DNA of 55,672 bases, from positions 49,494-105,165 of the forward strand of contig JABBOH010000014.1 of NCBI GenBank assembly GCA_019351895.1, written 5' to 3'. The notes beneath the pieces were generated by a model. The model was given only the letters and a program-made list of their open reading frames with translations, ran no database searches and had not been told where the DNA came from. Each line of letters opens with the position of its first letter. Position 1 is the stretch's first letter. The position numbers and the translations under genes are program-made. Shown here one piece after another: positions 39,182-48,538 of this stretch. Origin of the DNA: Pseudomonadota bacterium (GTDB lineage: Bacteria; Pseudomonadota; Alphaproteobacteria; Acetobacterales; Acetobacteraceae).

Positions 39182-40537
39182 ATGGCGGATGACGAGAGCC
39201 TTTTTGGCGGTGTGGAGCCCGACGCCGCCGCGCTGATCGCCGCGCGCCCGCATCTTTCCAGGGACGCGGACGGCGGGCTGATGCTGGAGGGCGTGGCGCT
39301 GGCCAGCATTGCGCGCGACCTCGGAACGCCCTGCTGGGTCTATGGCGCGGGCACCATCCGCCGCCGGCTGGCCGAGATGCGCGAGGCGCTGGACGCGGCG
39401 GGTCTGGCCCATGCGCATATCCATTACGCGGTCAAGGCGAACGACCATCTGGCAATTCTCGCTTTGATGGCGGCGGCGGGCGCGGGTGCGGATGTCGTGA
39501 GCGCCGGCGAGCTTGGCCGCGCGCTTCAGGCGGGGATTCCCGCCGGCCGGATCGTCTTCTCAGGCGTCGGCAAGACCTTGGCCGATCTCGCCCAGGCCGT
39601 GACCGCCGGCATCGGTCAGGTCAACGTCGAGAGCCGCGAGGAATTGGCGATGCTATCGGCGGTGGCCGAGGCCGCGGGCCGGGCCGTCGATCTCGTCATC
39701 CGCGTCAATCCCGATGTTGATGCCGAGACTCATGCCAAGATTACGACGGGGAAGGCCGAGAACAAGTTCGGCATTGCCTGGGACGATGCAGAGGCGGTCT
39801 ATGCTTATGCCGCGACCTTGCCGGGGCTGCGCCCGCGCGGGCTCGCGGTGCATATCGGCAGCCAAATCCTATCGCTCGCGCCATTCCGGGAAGCCTATGG
39901 GCGTGTTGCCGATCTCGTCCGTCGGCTGCGGGCTTCAGGCCATGAGGTGAGCCGGGTCGATTGCGGCGGCGGCATCGGCATCCCATACGGTGCGGGCGCG
40001 GGGCCCTCGCTGACCGGCTTCGCTGGAGTGCTCGCCGATACCCTGGGCGATCTTGGCCTCGATCTCATGCTGGAACCGGGGCGCTGGCTGGTGGGGCCGG
40101 CGGGCGTGCTGCTCGCGTCCGTGGTGCTGTCCAAACAGACCGGCGAACGGCGCTTTCTGGTGCTGGATGCGGCGATGAACGACCTCGTGCGGCCCGCGAT
40201 GTATGACGCGTGGCACGGCATTGTGCCGGCCGAGGCGACGACGGGCGAGCCGCAGAAGCCCGTCGATATCGTCGGCCCGGTGTGCGAGACCGGCGACACC
40301 TTCGCGCGAGACCGCCTGCTGCCGGCGCTCGGACCCCAGGCTCTTGTGGCGATTCTGGATGGCGGCGCATACGGTGCGGTGATGAGTTCGACCTACAACG
40401 CCCGCCCTCTGGCGGCGGCGGCGCTGGTTGACGGAAACCGCTGGGCGGTCATCAGCCCGCGGCAGGAGATCGCCGACCTCTGGTCGCGGGAGAGGGTGCC
40501 GGCATGGCTTTCAGACGCGGCATTCGCAGGCGCCTAA
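39182..40537 (+). CDS. lysA: Diaminopimelate decarboxylase
   Basis: LysA removes CO2 from meso-diaminopimelate to give L-lysine. The 451-aa protein shows the PLP Lys in HYAVKAND (K85), HIGSQI, the phosphate-binding GGGIGIPY, EPGRWLVG and CETGDTFA, whose Cys comes from the neighbouring subunit in the dimer. The frame extends upstream through lptM, but the ATG at 39182 fits the family. Its last 34 bases overlap the TIGR02302 gene. Confidence 0.97.
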   Translation: MADDESLFGGVEPDAAALIAARPHLSRDADGGLMLEGVALASIARDLGTPCWVYGAGTIRRRLAEMREALDAAGLAHAHIHYAVKANDHLAILALMAAAGAGADVVSAGELGRALQAGIPAGRIVFSGVGKTLADLAQAVTAGIGQVNVESREELAMLSAVAEAAGRAVDLVIRVNPDVDAETHAKITTGKAENKFGIAWDDAEAVYAYAATLPGLRPRGLAVHIGSQILSLAPFREAYGRVADLVRRLRASGHEVSRVDCGGGIGIPYGAGAGPSLTGFAGVLADTLGDLGLDLMLEPGRWLVGPAGVLLASVVLSKQTGERRFLVLDAAMNDLVRPAMYDAWHGIVPAEATTGEPQKPVDIVGPVCETGDTFARDRLLPALGPQALVAILDGGAYGAVMSSTYNARPLAAAALVDGNRWAVISPRQEIADLWSRERVPAWLSDAAFAGA

Positions 40538-43005
40538 GGCCGTCCGCCGTGTCCGAGCAGCGGAGCGAGGCGGCGCGCGGACCGAAGGTTCGGCTGCTGC
40601 CGCGACGGCTCGTCCGCTGGCGCCGTGCGGCCCGCGTGCTGCTGATCTACGAGGCCGTCTGGCCCATCCTCTGGCCTCCCGCCGTTATTCTCGGCGCCTA
40701 CATCTGCGCGGCGCTGCTCGGGCTGCCGCAACGTCTCGGCCGCCCGGTCAACACCCTGATCCTGGTGGCCGACATCGCGGTGGCGGCGATCTGGCTCGGG
40801 ATCGCCGCCTCGCGCATCCGGTGGCCGAGCGACGCGGCCGCGCGCCGCCGGCTGCAGACCTCATCCGGCCTCGCGCACGACCCCATCGCCGCTCTCGAGG
40901 ATACGCCCGCCCAGACGGACGCGGCCTCACTCGCGGTGTGGCAGGCGCATCGGGCGCGCAGCCTCACCGCGGCGGCGCGACTCCGCCTCCCGGCGCCCTG
41001 GCCTTGGCGGGCGCGGCGGGACCGGCTCGCCCTCCGCTTCGGGCTGATTGCCGCCGTCTGCCTCTGCGTTCTGGCCGCGGGATCGACCGCGCGCGACCGT
41101 CTCGCCGACGCCTTCAACCTGGATTTCGCGCTGCTGCTGGGGCGTGCCGCGCCGCCGCCCACGATCACGGCCTGGATCACGCCGCCGGCCTATACCGGGC
41201 GGGCGCCCCTGCTGCTGCCCGGTCATGACGCTGCCCTCAGCCTGCCGGCCGGGTCGCACCTGACGGTGACGGTCGCGGGCGTCGGTCGCGCGCCCACTTT
41301 GATCGGCGAGGCCGGGACGTTCCATCCGCTGGACGCGGAGAGCTTCCAGCTCGACGGACCGCTGGCCCATAGCGGGCTCCTCACGCTCCGCGGTGGCGGG
41401 CGGCGGCTGGCACAGTGGCAACTGACCATCCTGGCCGACAAGCCGCCGACGATCGCCTTCGCGGGAATGCCCGGCCCGGATGCCGATCGCGCCATGCTGC
41501 GGCTGCCCTGGCACGCGACCGATGACTACGGCGTCGTCTCGGCCGAGATGACGGCGCGCCTCGTGGCGCATCCGGCCCCGCCGTTCACCCTGCCGCTGGC
41601 GCTGCCGGACGGGCCGACGGCGTCGGTCGATGCCGTGCAGACGGCTGATCTCGCGGATAATCCGTGGGCCGGGCTGCCGGTGACCATGCGCCTCACGGAC
41701 AAGGATGCGATCGGCCAGCGGGGCCAGTCGCCGACCGTGACGGTCGTGCTGCCCGAGCGGCACTTCTCCGACATCTGGGCGCGCCGGGTGATCGCCATCC
41801 GCAAGGGCCTTGTGCTGGCGGCCAATCCCTCGGACGCAAACACGCGGGCGGAGGCCGCCCAGGCCATCTTCGCGACGGCGGCGGGCGCAATGGCGGCCGG
41901 CAAGCCCGCTCAGGCGGTGCTGCCGCTCATGGGTACGGGCTGGCAACTGGCGGACGATCGCGCGGCCTCCGCCGTGCCGGATGCCATCGGCCAGCTTTGG
42001 CAGGTCGCGCTGCATTTCGAGCAGGGCGACGCCGCCGATACGGCGCAAGCCCTCCGGAATGCGAACGAAGCCTTGCGGAAGGCGCTGCAGTCGAAGTCCG
42101 CGACCGCAGCCCAGCTCGAGCGGCTGATGAAGACGCTGGAGGCCGCCGTGCTGCAGCATCTCTCGACGCTCATGCAGATGGCGCAGCATCAGAATGCCGC
42201 CATCGGCAGCCCCTCGGGCGGCAAGCCGCTCGATCTGTCCAAGCTCGCCCAGCAGATGCGGGCGATGCAAGACGCCGCGAAATCCGGCGACGTGCAGGCG
42301 ATGCGGCAGGCGCTCGCGTCCCTCGAGAAGACGTTGCAGGCTCTGGAGCAGGCGCGGATCGTGAAGCCCGATCCGGCTCAGGCGGCGGCCCGGGCTCAGG
42401 CCCAGAAGGATTTGCGGGGCTTGCAGTCGATGATGCGGCAGCAGGCGCAGCTCATGGACCGGTCCTCACGCCGCGCAGGATCCGACCTGCCGGACCCTTC
42501 TGCCGATGCGCATGACGCGGCAGCGCAGACAGCCCTGCGGCGCGCGCTTGGCGCGATGTCTGGACGTCTCGGTCCCAGTCTCGACGGGGCGAAGCAGGCG
42601 ATGGGGCAGGCGACCCAACAGTTGCAGGCGGGTCAGGATGCCGGAGCGGCGAACGCCCAACAGCAGGCGGTGATGGCGCTGCAGAAGGCTGCCGGCGCGC
42701 TCAGCAGGCGGCTGTCCCGAGAGGGGCAAGGGGGAGCCATGCAGATCGGCGGTTCGCAGCCGGGCGGTCAACCGGGCGATCAGCCGGGCGACGGGCTGTC
42801 GCAGGAGAACGGCGAGACGGACCCGTTGGGACGGCCGCTTTCCACGGGACAGGGAGCGAGCCTCGGAGCGGACGTGGCGATCCCAAACGGCTCGGGTCAG
42901 GCGCGACTGCGTGCGATTCTGCAGGAGCTTCGCAGCAAGGCCGGGGATCGCAATCTTTCCCCCGCGGACCTTCACTACATCGAGCGGTTGCTGCAGCCAT
43001 TCTGA
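40504..43005 (+). CDS. TIGR02302/DUF4175 family membrane protein
   Basis: An 833-aa protein found downstream of lysA in many alphaproteobacteria, with unknown function. The N-terminal 200 residues hold three likely membrane helices (about 42-68, 75-100 and 178-196) among basic segments. A periplasmic-type beta domain with PPAYTGR follows (about 225-400), then a long helical, Gln/Ala-rich region with QMRAMQDAAKSGD and QQAQLMDRSS, and a Gly/Gln-rich repeat (GGQPGDQPGD). Start at 40504 is supported by GGGAGAGG 7 bases upstream; a GTG just after lysA is the alternative. Confidence 0.85.
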   Translation: MAFRRGIRRRLRPSAVSEQRSEAARGPKVRLLPRRLVRWRRAARVLLIYEAVWPILWPPAVILGAYICAALLGLPQRLGRPVNTLILVADIAVAAIWLGIAASRIRWPSDAAARRRLQTSSGLAHDPIAALEDTPAQTDAASLAVWQAHRARSLTAAARLRLPAPWPWRARRDRLALRFGLIAAVCLCVLAAGSTARDRLADAFNLDFALLLGRAAPPPTITAWITPPAYTGRAPLLLPGHDAALSLPAGSHLTVTVAGVGRAPTLIGEAGTFHPLDAESFQLDGPLAHSGLLTLRGGGRRLAQWQLTILADKPPTIAFAGMPGPDADRAMLRLPWHATDDYGVVSAEMTARLVAHPAPPFTLPLALPDGPTASVDAVQTADLADNPWAGLPVTMRLTDKDAIGQRGQSPTVTVVLPERHFSDIWARRVIAIRKGLVLAANPSDANTRAEAAQAIFATAAGAMAAGKPAQAVLPLMGTGWQLADDRAASAVPDAIGQLWQVALHFEQGDAADTAQALRNANEALRKALQSKSATAAQLERLMKTLEAAVLQHLSTLMQMAQHQNAAIGSPSGGKPLDLSKLAQQMRAMQDAAKSGDVQAMRQALASLEKTLQALEQARIVKPDPAQAAARAQAQKDLRGLQSMMRQQAQLMDRSSRRAGSDLPDPSADAHDAAAQTALRRALGAMSGRLGPSLDGAKQAMGQATQQLQAGQDAGAANAQQQAVMALQKAAGALSRRLSREGQGGAMQIGGSQPGGQPGDQPGDGLSQENGETDPLGRPLSTGQGASLGADVAIPNGSGQARLRAILQELRSKAGDRNLSPADLHYIERLLQPF

Positions 43006-43078
43006 CCGCCTGTTTCAATTCGGGCAGGCTGCCCGCCGGCACGAATAGACGCAGCTGAAGCACCGGCGCCAACCGGGG

Positions 43079-43107
43079 TTGACATTGCGTGGATGTAATC
43101 AATAAGA
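43079..43107 (+). promoter_or_regulatory. Possible promoter of the large secreted protein gene
   Basis: A perfect -35 TTGACA (43079-43084) is followed after 17 bases by ATAAGA (43102-43107), within an AT-rich stretch unusual for this genome. The gene starts 155 bases further on, leaving a long 5' leader without a gene. The -10 match is weak. Confidence 0.35.
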
Positions 43108-43262
43108 ATTACCCATATGCAACCTGTCATTGTGCCTTAGCATCATAAGCGTCATCTGGCGGGGACGCGTCCGGTCGGCGCGCGTCACCTCTGTGCTGAC
43201 CACATTCGCCACAAACTTAGCGCGCGGTTCCGGCCGGCGCATAATCGCCAAGGACGAGCGAT

Positions 43263-46200
43263 ATGAGCGGCACGACACTCGACATCACACTGTCGGCAGC
43301 GCTGCAACAGGAGCTCGATCAACCTGGCGTCTATGCCTATGCCGAGGTGTTCGGCACGGCGACCGGCGGCAGCCTTCCGCCTCTCACCACGATCGTCAAC
43401 AACGGCACGATCGCCAACGGCGGGACCGACACGATCCAGCTGACCAGCGGCGCCGGATCGCAGCTGACGGGCGGCAAAGTCTATCTGATCGTCCAGAGCC
43501 TGCCCGTGGGCACGTCCTCCACGCTGCCGGGTATCATCAGCAATCAGGCAATGATCACGCCGGCGACGGCGGCCACCTACGACTTCGGATACGACAGCAT
43601 CGAGATCACGCTCAGCGGCGGATCGTCGGACGCGGCCAATCTTACCTCCGTCAATGGCTTCGGCCTGCCGATGCAGCTTTCGACCCAATACGGCAATGGC
43701 ACGAGTGCATCCGTCGGCTACGCCGTCAGCGGCTCGACCATCGCCTCCGACATCAGCGGCATCACCAGCGGCCGAGGGACGTCAACCTTCACCGAGGGAC
43801 CGCTATCGGGGACTTTCGCGCTCTCCACCTCGCCGACCGAAGCCAATCAGGTGCCGTCGGGCACGCCCTCGACCTCCGGCGCCTTCCCGCAATCGGCTTG
43901 GCTGCCCTATATCGCGGCGCTCGAGAACACCGCGGTCGCCTCGCAGATTCTCATCACCGGGCAGTTCAACGGCGCGAAGGACGCCTCCGGCAATTGGCAT
44001 AACGGTGGCTACTACGCCTACCAGCTGCAGTGGGACGCCGCGACCGGCGACTTCTGGTTGGCGCCTACGGCCAATAGCCAGATCCAGGGCTACATCAAGC
44101 TCACGCCGAACGACATTGCCGAGAACGCCTATTCGCAGATCGGCTCGGTCGGCATCTATGCGAGCGAGAGCGCAGCCGCCCCCTCCGTCACGATCGGGGT
44201 CGGCGCAAACGACCAGTGGGGCGCAGTCCTCGCCCAGTTCCTCACCGGTTTCACCGGCGGCTACTACGGCGAGACCGGAAACGCCCTCAATCCCCAGACG
44301 ACGGCGACCGTCAATCTCAACGGGAACTTCAACTGGGACCCGGCCTACGCATTCGGTGCGAACGGGCGCTCGACGCTCGGGCTTCCCTCCGGCACTCAGA
44401 CGAGCGATCCCTATTCCAAAATCTTCTTCGACAACTCCAACTCCTACGGCTCGCCCTATTCCGATGCGCTGATGAGCCAGTATGCGGTCGGCGGGCCGCT
44501 GCTCTCCGTGTCCCAGCCGGGCACGAGCGGCAACGTGAGCGCGGTCAACCTCACGCTCTATGCGCCAACGGAAACGCCGGCAGGATACACGCAGCCCGCA
44601 AACTACAACTACATCCCTCCGGCAAGTGTCGCGGCGGGCTACGCGATCCCGGCGCAGAACGCGTCCGGCGCCAATATCGTGCTGAACTTCTTCTCGGCGG
44701 TCGCCAACAACGAGGGCATCGACCTCAACCCGAACACCGCGATCACCCTCTCCATTCTGACCAGCGACGCCAATGGCGTGCCGGCATGGAGTCCCGTCAC
44801 TTTCAGCGCGGCGGCGGCGGGCAACGGGCTCGGTCTATGGCAACAGTGGCAGATCTCAGGGTCGAGCAGCACCGGATACAGCGCGGCGCCGGCCAGCGTG
44901 CCTCAGGCGTTGAAGCCGGGTTCGCTCCAGATCCTGGGCTTTCCGACGGCGGTCGGCGGCGTCTCCTGGTACCAGATCACGGTCGGCAGCGGCACCGACG
45001 CCAAGACGTACAACCTCTACACGACCACCGACGGCACCGGCGCGTTCCTCAATCCGACTGTATCGGGGCAGCAGGGGGCGCTTGCGGTCGACGGTCTTGC
45101 ACAAATCCAGGCGCCCGCGAGCGGGGGCAGCGTACCGACATTCACCGTCAGCTTCGTCAAGGGCGACACCGTCACCTATAACCCGGCGCTCGTGGTGGAG
45201 AATGCGGGCCCCAACAGCAACTTCGGGGCGAGCGGCTTCCCGGCGCCCGCGCCCACCGCGCCCGTCGTGGGGACCGCCGGTCAGAGCGGCGCCTTCACCG
45301 CGCTCGCCAATCAGACGAGCGACGGAGCGGGCAGCGCCGACGTAGTCACCACGACAGTGTCCGATGGCCTGAGCTTCGGCTGGACGGGCCTCAACCCCGC
45401 ATCGGGCGCGGTCAGTTCCGGCGTCGCCAGCGGCTGGGTGAACGGCTACACGAACAAGACCAACGCCGGCGATTTCGCCGTCATCACCGTCGCGAACGCC
45501 CTGGGGCAGACGCAGACGCTGGATGCCGTCGCGGGCATCGACGGGGCGTGGCAGACGAGCGGGGAGACGCTCGAGCTTGGGAACGGCACCTACACGATCA
45601 CCATGCAGGATGCGCTAGCGGTCTCCAGCAACGGGACGCTGGTGCCCGGGGCTGTGGTCACCAGCGCCAGCGCGCCGCTGGTCCTGACGGTCGACAATCC
45701 GGCCAATGCGCTGCCGGCGAACGACATTGTCCTTGAGCCGACCGGCAGCGCGGCGGCCCCTGGAGGGTCGAGCACGACCACCGTCCCGACCGGTGCCACG
45801 ATCAGCGGAGGATCGGTCGCGAGCGGAGTGACCGAGGTCGTGCAAACGGGCGCCCTTCTGAACAGCGTGACGGTGCTGGGCGGCGCGACGCTCAGCGTCG
45901 CCGACGGCGGCGTCGTGACGCAGGGCGTTCTCGAGGCCGGAGGCACCGTGAACATCTTCGGCGCCGGGTCTGATCATGAGCAAGCCGGCAGCGTGACCTT
46001 CGGCGTCAGCGGCTCCGTCTTCTCCGCAGTGTTGAGCAACGGCGCGTTCATCGACCTCGGGAGCGGCAAGTCCGTCTTGAGCGGCCCGGCGGCGGGTTCC
46101 GCCACTGTCAATGCCGGCAGCGGCAGCACGACGGTCCACGGCGGTGCCGGCTCTGTCCTGGTCACCGGCGGCCATGGCGGTGCGCTCGACTTCACCGGCG

Positions 46201-46724
46201 GCACGGGTGCGGCGACTGTCGGCGGATCGGGATTCGGAGCGGAGACGCTTCGCGGCGGCAGCGGCTCGGGCTTATCCATACTGATCGGCGGGTCAGGCAA
46301 CAGCCTGCTGGCGGCGGGAACCGGCGCCAGCGGCGGCTCCACGACCATGGTCGCCGGGCTCGGCAACTCGACGCTTGTGGGCGGAACCGGCACTCAGGCG
46401 CAGCTCTATTTCACGAACCCGCTGGGCAATAGCGGCACCGCGATAATCGCGATGGATTCCGGACCATCCGCGATGATCGGCGGCTCGGGCGCCTCCACGG
46501 TCATCGGCGGAGGTGGGCCCGGGATCTTCGGCTTCGTCCACGGCCATGCCGGCGGCACGGAGACGATCTACAACTTCAACAGCGCCGACAACTTGGCCTT
46601 CGGCGGCTATGGCTACAGCCTTGCCGCTCCGCCGGCGGAGACCGTCGGCGCGGGCAACGATGTCATGACCCTCAGCGACGGGACCGCCATCACCTTCGTC
46701 GGCATCGATCACGCCTTGTTCTAG
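43263..46724 (+). CDS. Large modular secreted protein, GH64-like front and RTX-like tail
   Basis: A 1153-aa acidic protein rich in Gly/Ser/Thr/Asn. Residues about 100-430 resemble the GH64 beta-1,3-glucanase/thaumatin-like superfamily (YDSIEITLSG, ANLTSVNGFGLPM, and SYGSPYSDAL near residue 393 in the place of the family YaFPYDD motif). A beta-rich region (430-830) follows, then AIDA-like repeats (ISGGSVASGVTEVV and following, 840-900) and degenerate RTX-like Gly repeats (GGSGNSLLAAG, LGNSTLVGGTG; about 990-1110). There is no N-terminal signal, but the tail ends TFVGIDHALF, as in type I secretion substrates. No transporter genes are adjacent. Confidence 0.7.
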   Translation: MSGTTLDITLSAALQQELDQPGVYAYAEVFGTATGGSLPPLTTIVNNGTIANGGTDTIQLTSGAGSQLTGGKVYLIVQSLPVGTSSTLPGIISNQAMITPATAATYDFGYDSIEITLSGGSSDAANLTSVNGFGLPMQLSTQYGNGTSASVGYAVSGSTIASDISGITSGRGTSTFTEGPLSGTFALSTSPTEANQVPSGTPSTSGAFPQSAWLPYIAALENTAVASQILITGQFNGAKDASGNWHNGGYYAYQLQWDAATGDFWLAPTANSQIQGYIKLTPNDIAENAYSQIGSVGIYASESAAAPSVTIGVGANDQWGAVLAQFLTGFTGGYYGETGNALNPQTTATVNLNGNFNWDPAYAFGANGRSTLGLPSGTQTSDPYSKIFFDNSNSYGSPYSDALMSQYAVGGPLLSVSQPGTSGNVSAVNLTLYAPTETPAGYTQPANYNYIPPASVAAGYAIPAQNASGANIVLNFFSAVANNEGIDLNPNTAITLSILTSDANGVPAWSPVTFSAAAAGNGLGLWQQWQISGSSSTGYSAAPASVPQALKPGSLQILGFPTAVGGVSWYQITVGSGTDAKTYNLYTTTDGTGAFLNPTVSGQQGALAVDGLAQIQAPASGGSVPTFTVSFVKGDTVTYNPALVVENAGPNSNFGASGFPAPAPTAPVVGTAGQSGAFTALANQTSDGAGSADVVTTTVSDGLSFGWTGLNPASGAVSSGVASGWVNGYTNKTNAGDFAVITVANALGQTQTLDAVAGIDGAWQTSGETLELGNGTYTITMQDALAVSSNGTLVPGAVVTSASAPLVLTVDNPANALPANDIVLEPTGSAAAPGGSSTTTVPTGATISGGSVASGVTEVVQTGALLNSVTVLGGATLSVADGGVVTQGVLEAGGTVNIFGAGSDHEQAGSVTFGVSGSVFSAVLSNGAFIDLGSGKSVLSGPAAGSATVNAGSGSTTVHGGAGSVLVTGGHGGALDFTGGTGAATVGGSGFGAETLRGGSGSGLSILIGGSGNSLLAAGTGASGGSTTMVAGLGNSTLVGGTGTQAQLYFTNPLGNSGTAIIAMDSGPSAMIGGSGASTVIGGGGPGIFGFVHGHAGGTETIYNFNSADNLAFGGYGYSLAAPPAETVGAGNDVMTLSDGTAITFVGIDHALF

Positions 46725-46796
46725 CGATCCTGCGGTGGGCTGACGACCGTGGCGCGCGGATGACGTGCGGGCGCGCCTCTGCTACAGCCCGCGACC

Positions 46797-48422
46797 ATGC
46801 TGCGCCTCACCGAGATCAAGCTGCCCCTGGACCATGAGCCTGCGGCGCTGTCGGCGGCGATCCGTGCCCGGCTGGGTTTGCCGGATGGCGCGCCGGTGAA
46901 GCATGCGGTGGTCCGCCGTGGCTACGACGCGCGACGGCGCTCCGCGATTTCGCTGGTCTATTCCGTGGATGTCGACGTGCCCGACGAGGCGGCGATCCTC
47001 GCGCGGCTTGCCGGGGACGCGACCCGCGGCCTGCACGTCGGCATCGCGCCTGACATGAGCTACCACCTCGTCGCCCGCGCCCCCGCGCACCTCAGGGCGC
47101 GGCCGGTCGTGATCGGTGCCGGGCCTTGCGGGCTGATGGCGGCGCTGACGCTCGCCCAGATGGGCTTCCGGCCCATCATCCTCGACCGTGGGAAGGTCGT
47201 GCGGGAACGCACCAAGGATACCTGGGCGCTGTGGCGGCGCGGCGTCCTCACGCCGGAGTCGAACGTGCAGTTCGGTGAGGGCGGCGCCGGCACCTTCTCG
47301 GACGGCAAGCTCTGGAGCGGGATCAAGGACCCGCTGCATCTCGGCCGCCGGGTGCTGACGGAGTTCGTCGCCGCCGGGGCGCCGGAGGAAATCCTCTATG
47401 TCAGCAAGCCGCATATCGGCACATTCCGGCTGGTGACGGTGGTCGAGAATCTGCGCGCCCAGATCGAGGCGCTGGGCGGCGAATACCGCTTCGGCAGCCG
47501 TGTCGCCAACCTCGACATCGAGATCGCGGAGGACGGCGCACGTCGCGTCACCGGCGTCGTCTTGGCGGACGGCGAGCGCCTGCCGGCCGAGCGGGTGGTG
47601 CTGGCGGTCGGCCACAGCGCGCGGGATACCTTCGCCATGCTGGAGGAACGCGCCGTCGCGATGGACGCGAAACCGTTCTCGGTCGGCTTCAGGATCGAGC
47701 ATCCGCAGTCACTGATCGACCGCTGCCGTTTCGGCGCCTCGGCGGGCCATCCGCTTCTGGGCGCGGCAGACTACAAGCTCGTGCATCACGCGAGCAACGG
47801 CCGCTCCGTCTACAGCTTCTGCATGTGCCCGGGCGGCACGGTGGTGGCGGCGGCCTCCGAACCCGGGCATGTCGTGACCAATGGGATGAGCCAGTATTCG
47901 CGGGCCGAGCGAAACGCCAATGCCGGCATCGTCGTCGGAGTGACGCCCGCGGACTATCCGGGCGGACCACTCGCAGGGATCGCCTTCCAGCGGCATTGGG
48001 AGCGGCAGGCGTTCATCGCGGGCGGCGGGACCTATGCCGCACCCGCCCAGCGCGTGGGCGATTTCCTCGAAGGGCGGCCTTCGACTTCGCTCGGCGATGT
48101 GATCCCGTCCTACAAGCCGGGCGTCACGCCCACCGACCTCTCGGCCTGCCTGCCCGATTATGCGATCGCGGCGATCCGCGAGGCGATCCCGGCCTTCGAC
48201 CGCCAGATCCGGGGCTTCGCACTGGCCGATGCGGTGCTGACCGGGGTCGAGACCCGCACCTCCTCGCCGCTGCGCATCGGGCGGGGCGATGGATACCAGA
48301 GCCTGAACACAGCGGGGCTGTTCCCGGCGGGCGAAGGGGCAGGCTTCGCGGGCGGCATCCTGTCGGCCGGGGTCGACGGCATCCGCGTGGCCGAAGCGGT
48401 GGCGCTCAGCATCACGCGCTGA
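46797..48422 (+). CDS. FAD-dependent dehydrogenase, COG2509 family
   Basis: A 541-aa flavoprotein. The first 100 residues form a small alpha-beta domain; then comes the FAD motif VVIGAGPCGLMAAL, with EGGAGTFSDGKLWSG and a Cys pair in SFCMCPGG as features of this uncharacterised family, and a C-terminal FAD contact in GEGAGFAGGI. The reaction is unknown; a role in redox of a quinone-like or aromatic substrate is only guesswork. It lies 72 bases after the large secreted protein gene, with its own start; no membrane parts. Confidence 0.88.
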   Translation: MLRLTEIKLPLDHEPAALSAAIRARLGLPDGAPVKHAVVRRGYDARRRSAISLVYSVDVDVPDEAAILARLAGDATRGLHVGIAPDMSYHLVARAPAHLRARPVVIGAGPCGLMAALTLAQMGFRPIILDRGKVVRERTKDTWALWRRGVLTPESNVQFGEGGAGTFSDGKLWSGIKDPLHLGRRVLTEFVAAGAPEEILYVSKPHIGTFRLVTVVENLRAQIEALGGEYRFGSRVANLDIEIAEDGARRVTGVVLADGERLPAERVVLAVGHSARDTFAMLEERAVAMDAKPFSVGFRIEHPQSLIDRCRFGASAGHPLLGAADYKLVHHASNGRSVYSFCMCPGGTVVAAASEPGHVVTNGMSQYSRAERNANAGIVVGVTPADYPGGPLAGIAFQRHWERQAFIAGGGTYAAPAQRVGDFLEGRPSTSLGDVIPSYKPGVTPTDLSACLPDYAIAAIREAIPAFDRQIRGFALADAVLTGVETRTSSPLRIGRGDGYQSLNTAGLFPAGEGAGFAGGILSAGVDGIRVAEAVALSITR

Positions 48423-48443
48423 GCACGCAACGCCGCGCGCTCA
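48420..48443 (+). terminator. Hairpin overlapping the flavoprotein stop codon
   Basis: Nine-base arms (48420-48428 and 48435-48443) pair with one mismatch around a 6-base loop, and the stop codon is inside the 5' arm. It lies between convergent genes. No T-run follows, so efficient intrinsic termination is doubtful. Confidence 0.4.
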
Positions 48444-48538
48444 ATTCGGTTGCGTGATCAAGTTCCACAGCCAGACGAGAAGCCGCCACCATACCCACAA
48501 CAGCGAGCGCCGTGAGCTGTCATCCTCATGTGTTGAGG

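Noticed and set aside
46090-46420. Gly-rich DNA repeats that could be mistaken for a CRISPR or satellite array
   Set aside because: They are imperfect codon-level repeats of the RTX-like region, without regular spacing or conserved repeat units.
46840-46900. Possible split or frameshift between the large secreted protein and the flavoprotein
   Set aside because: Both genes have intact ends and separate motifs; the 72-base gap is ordinary.
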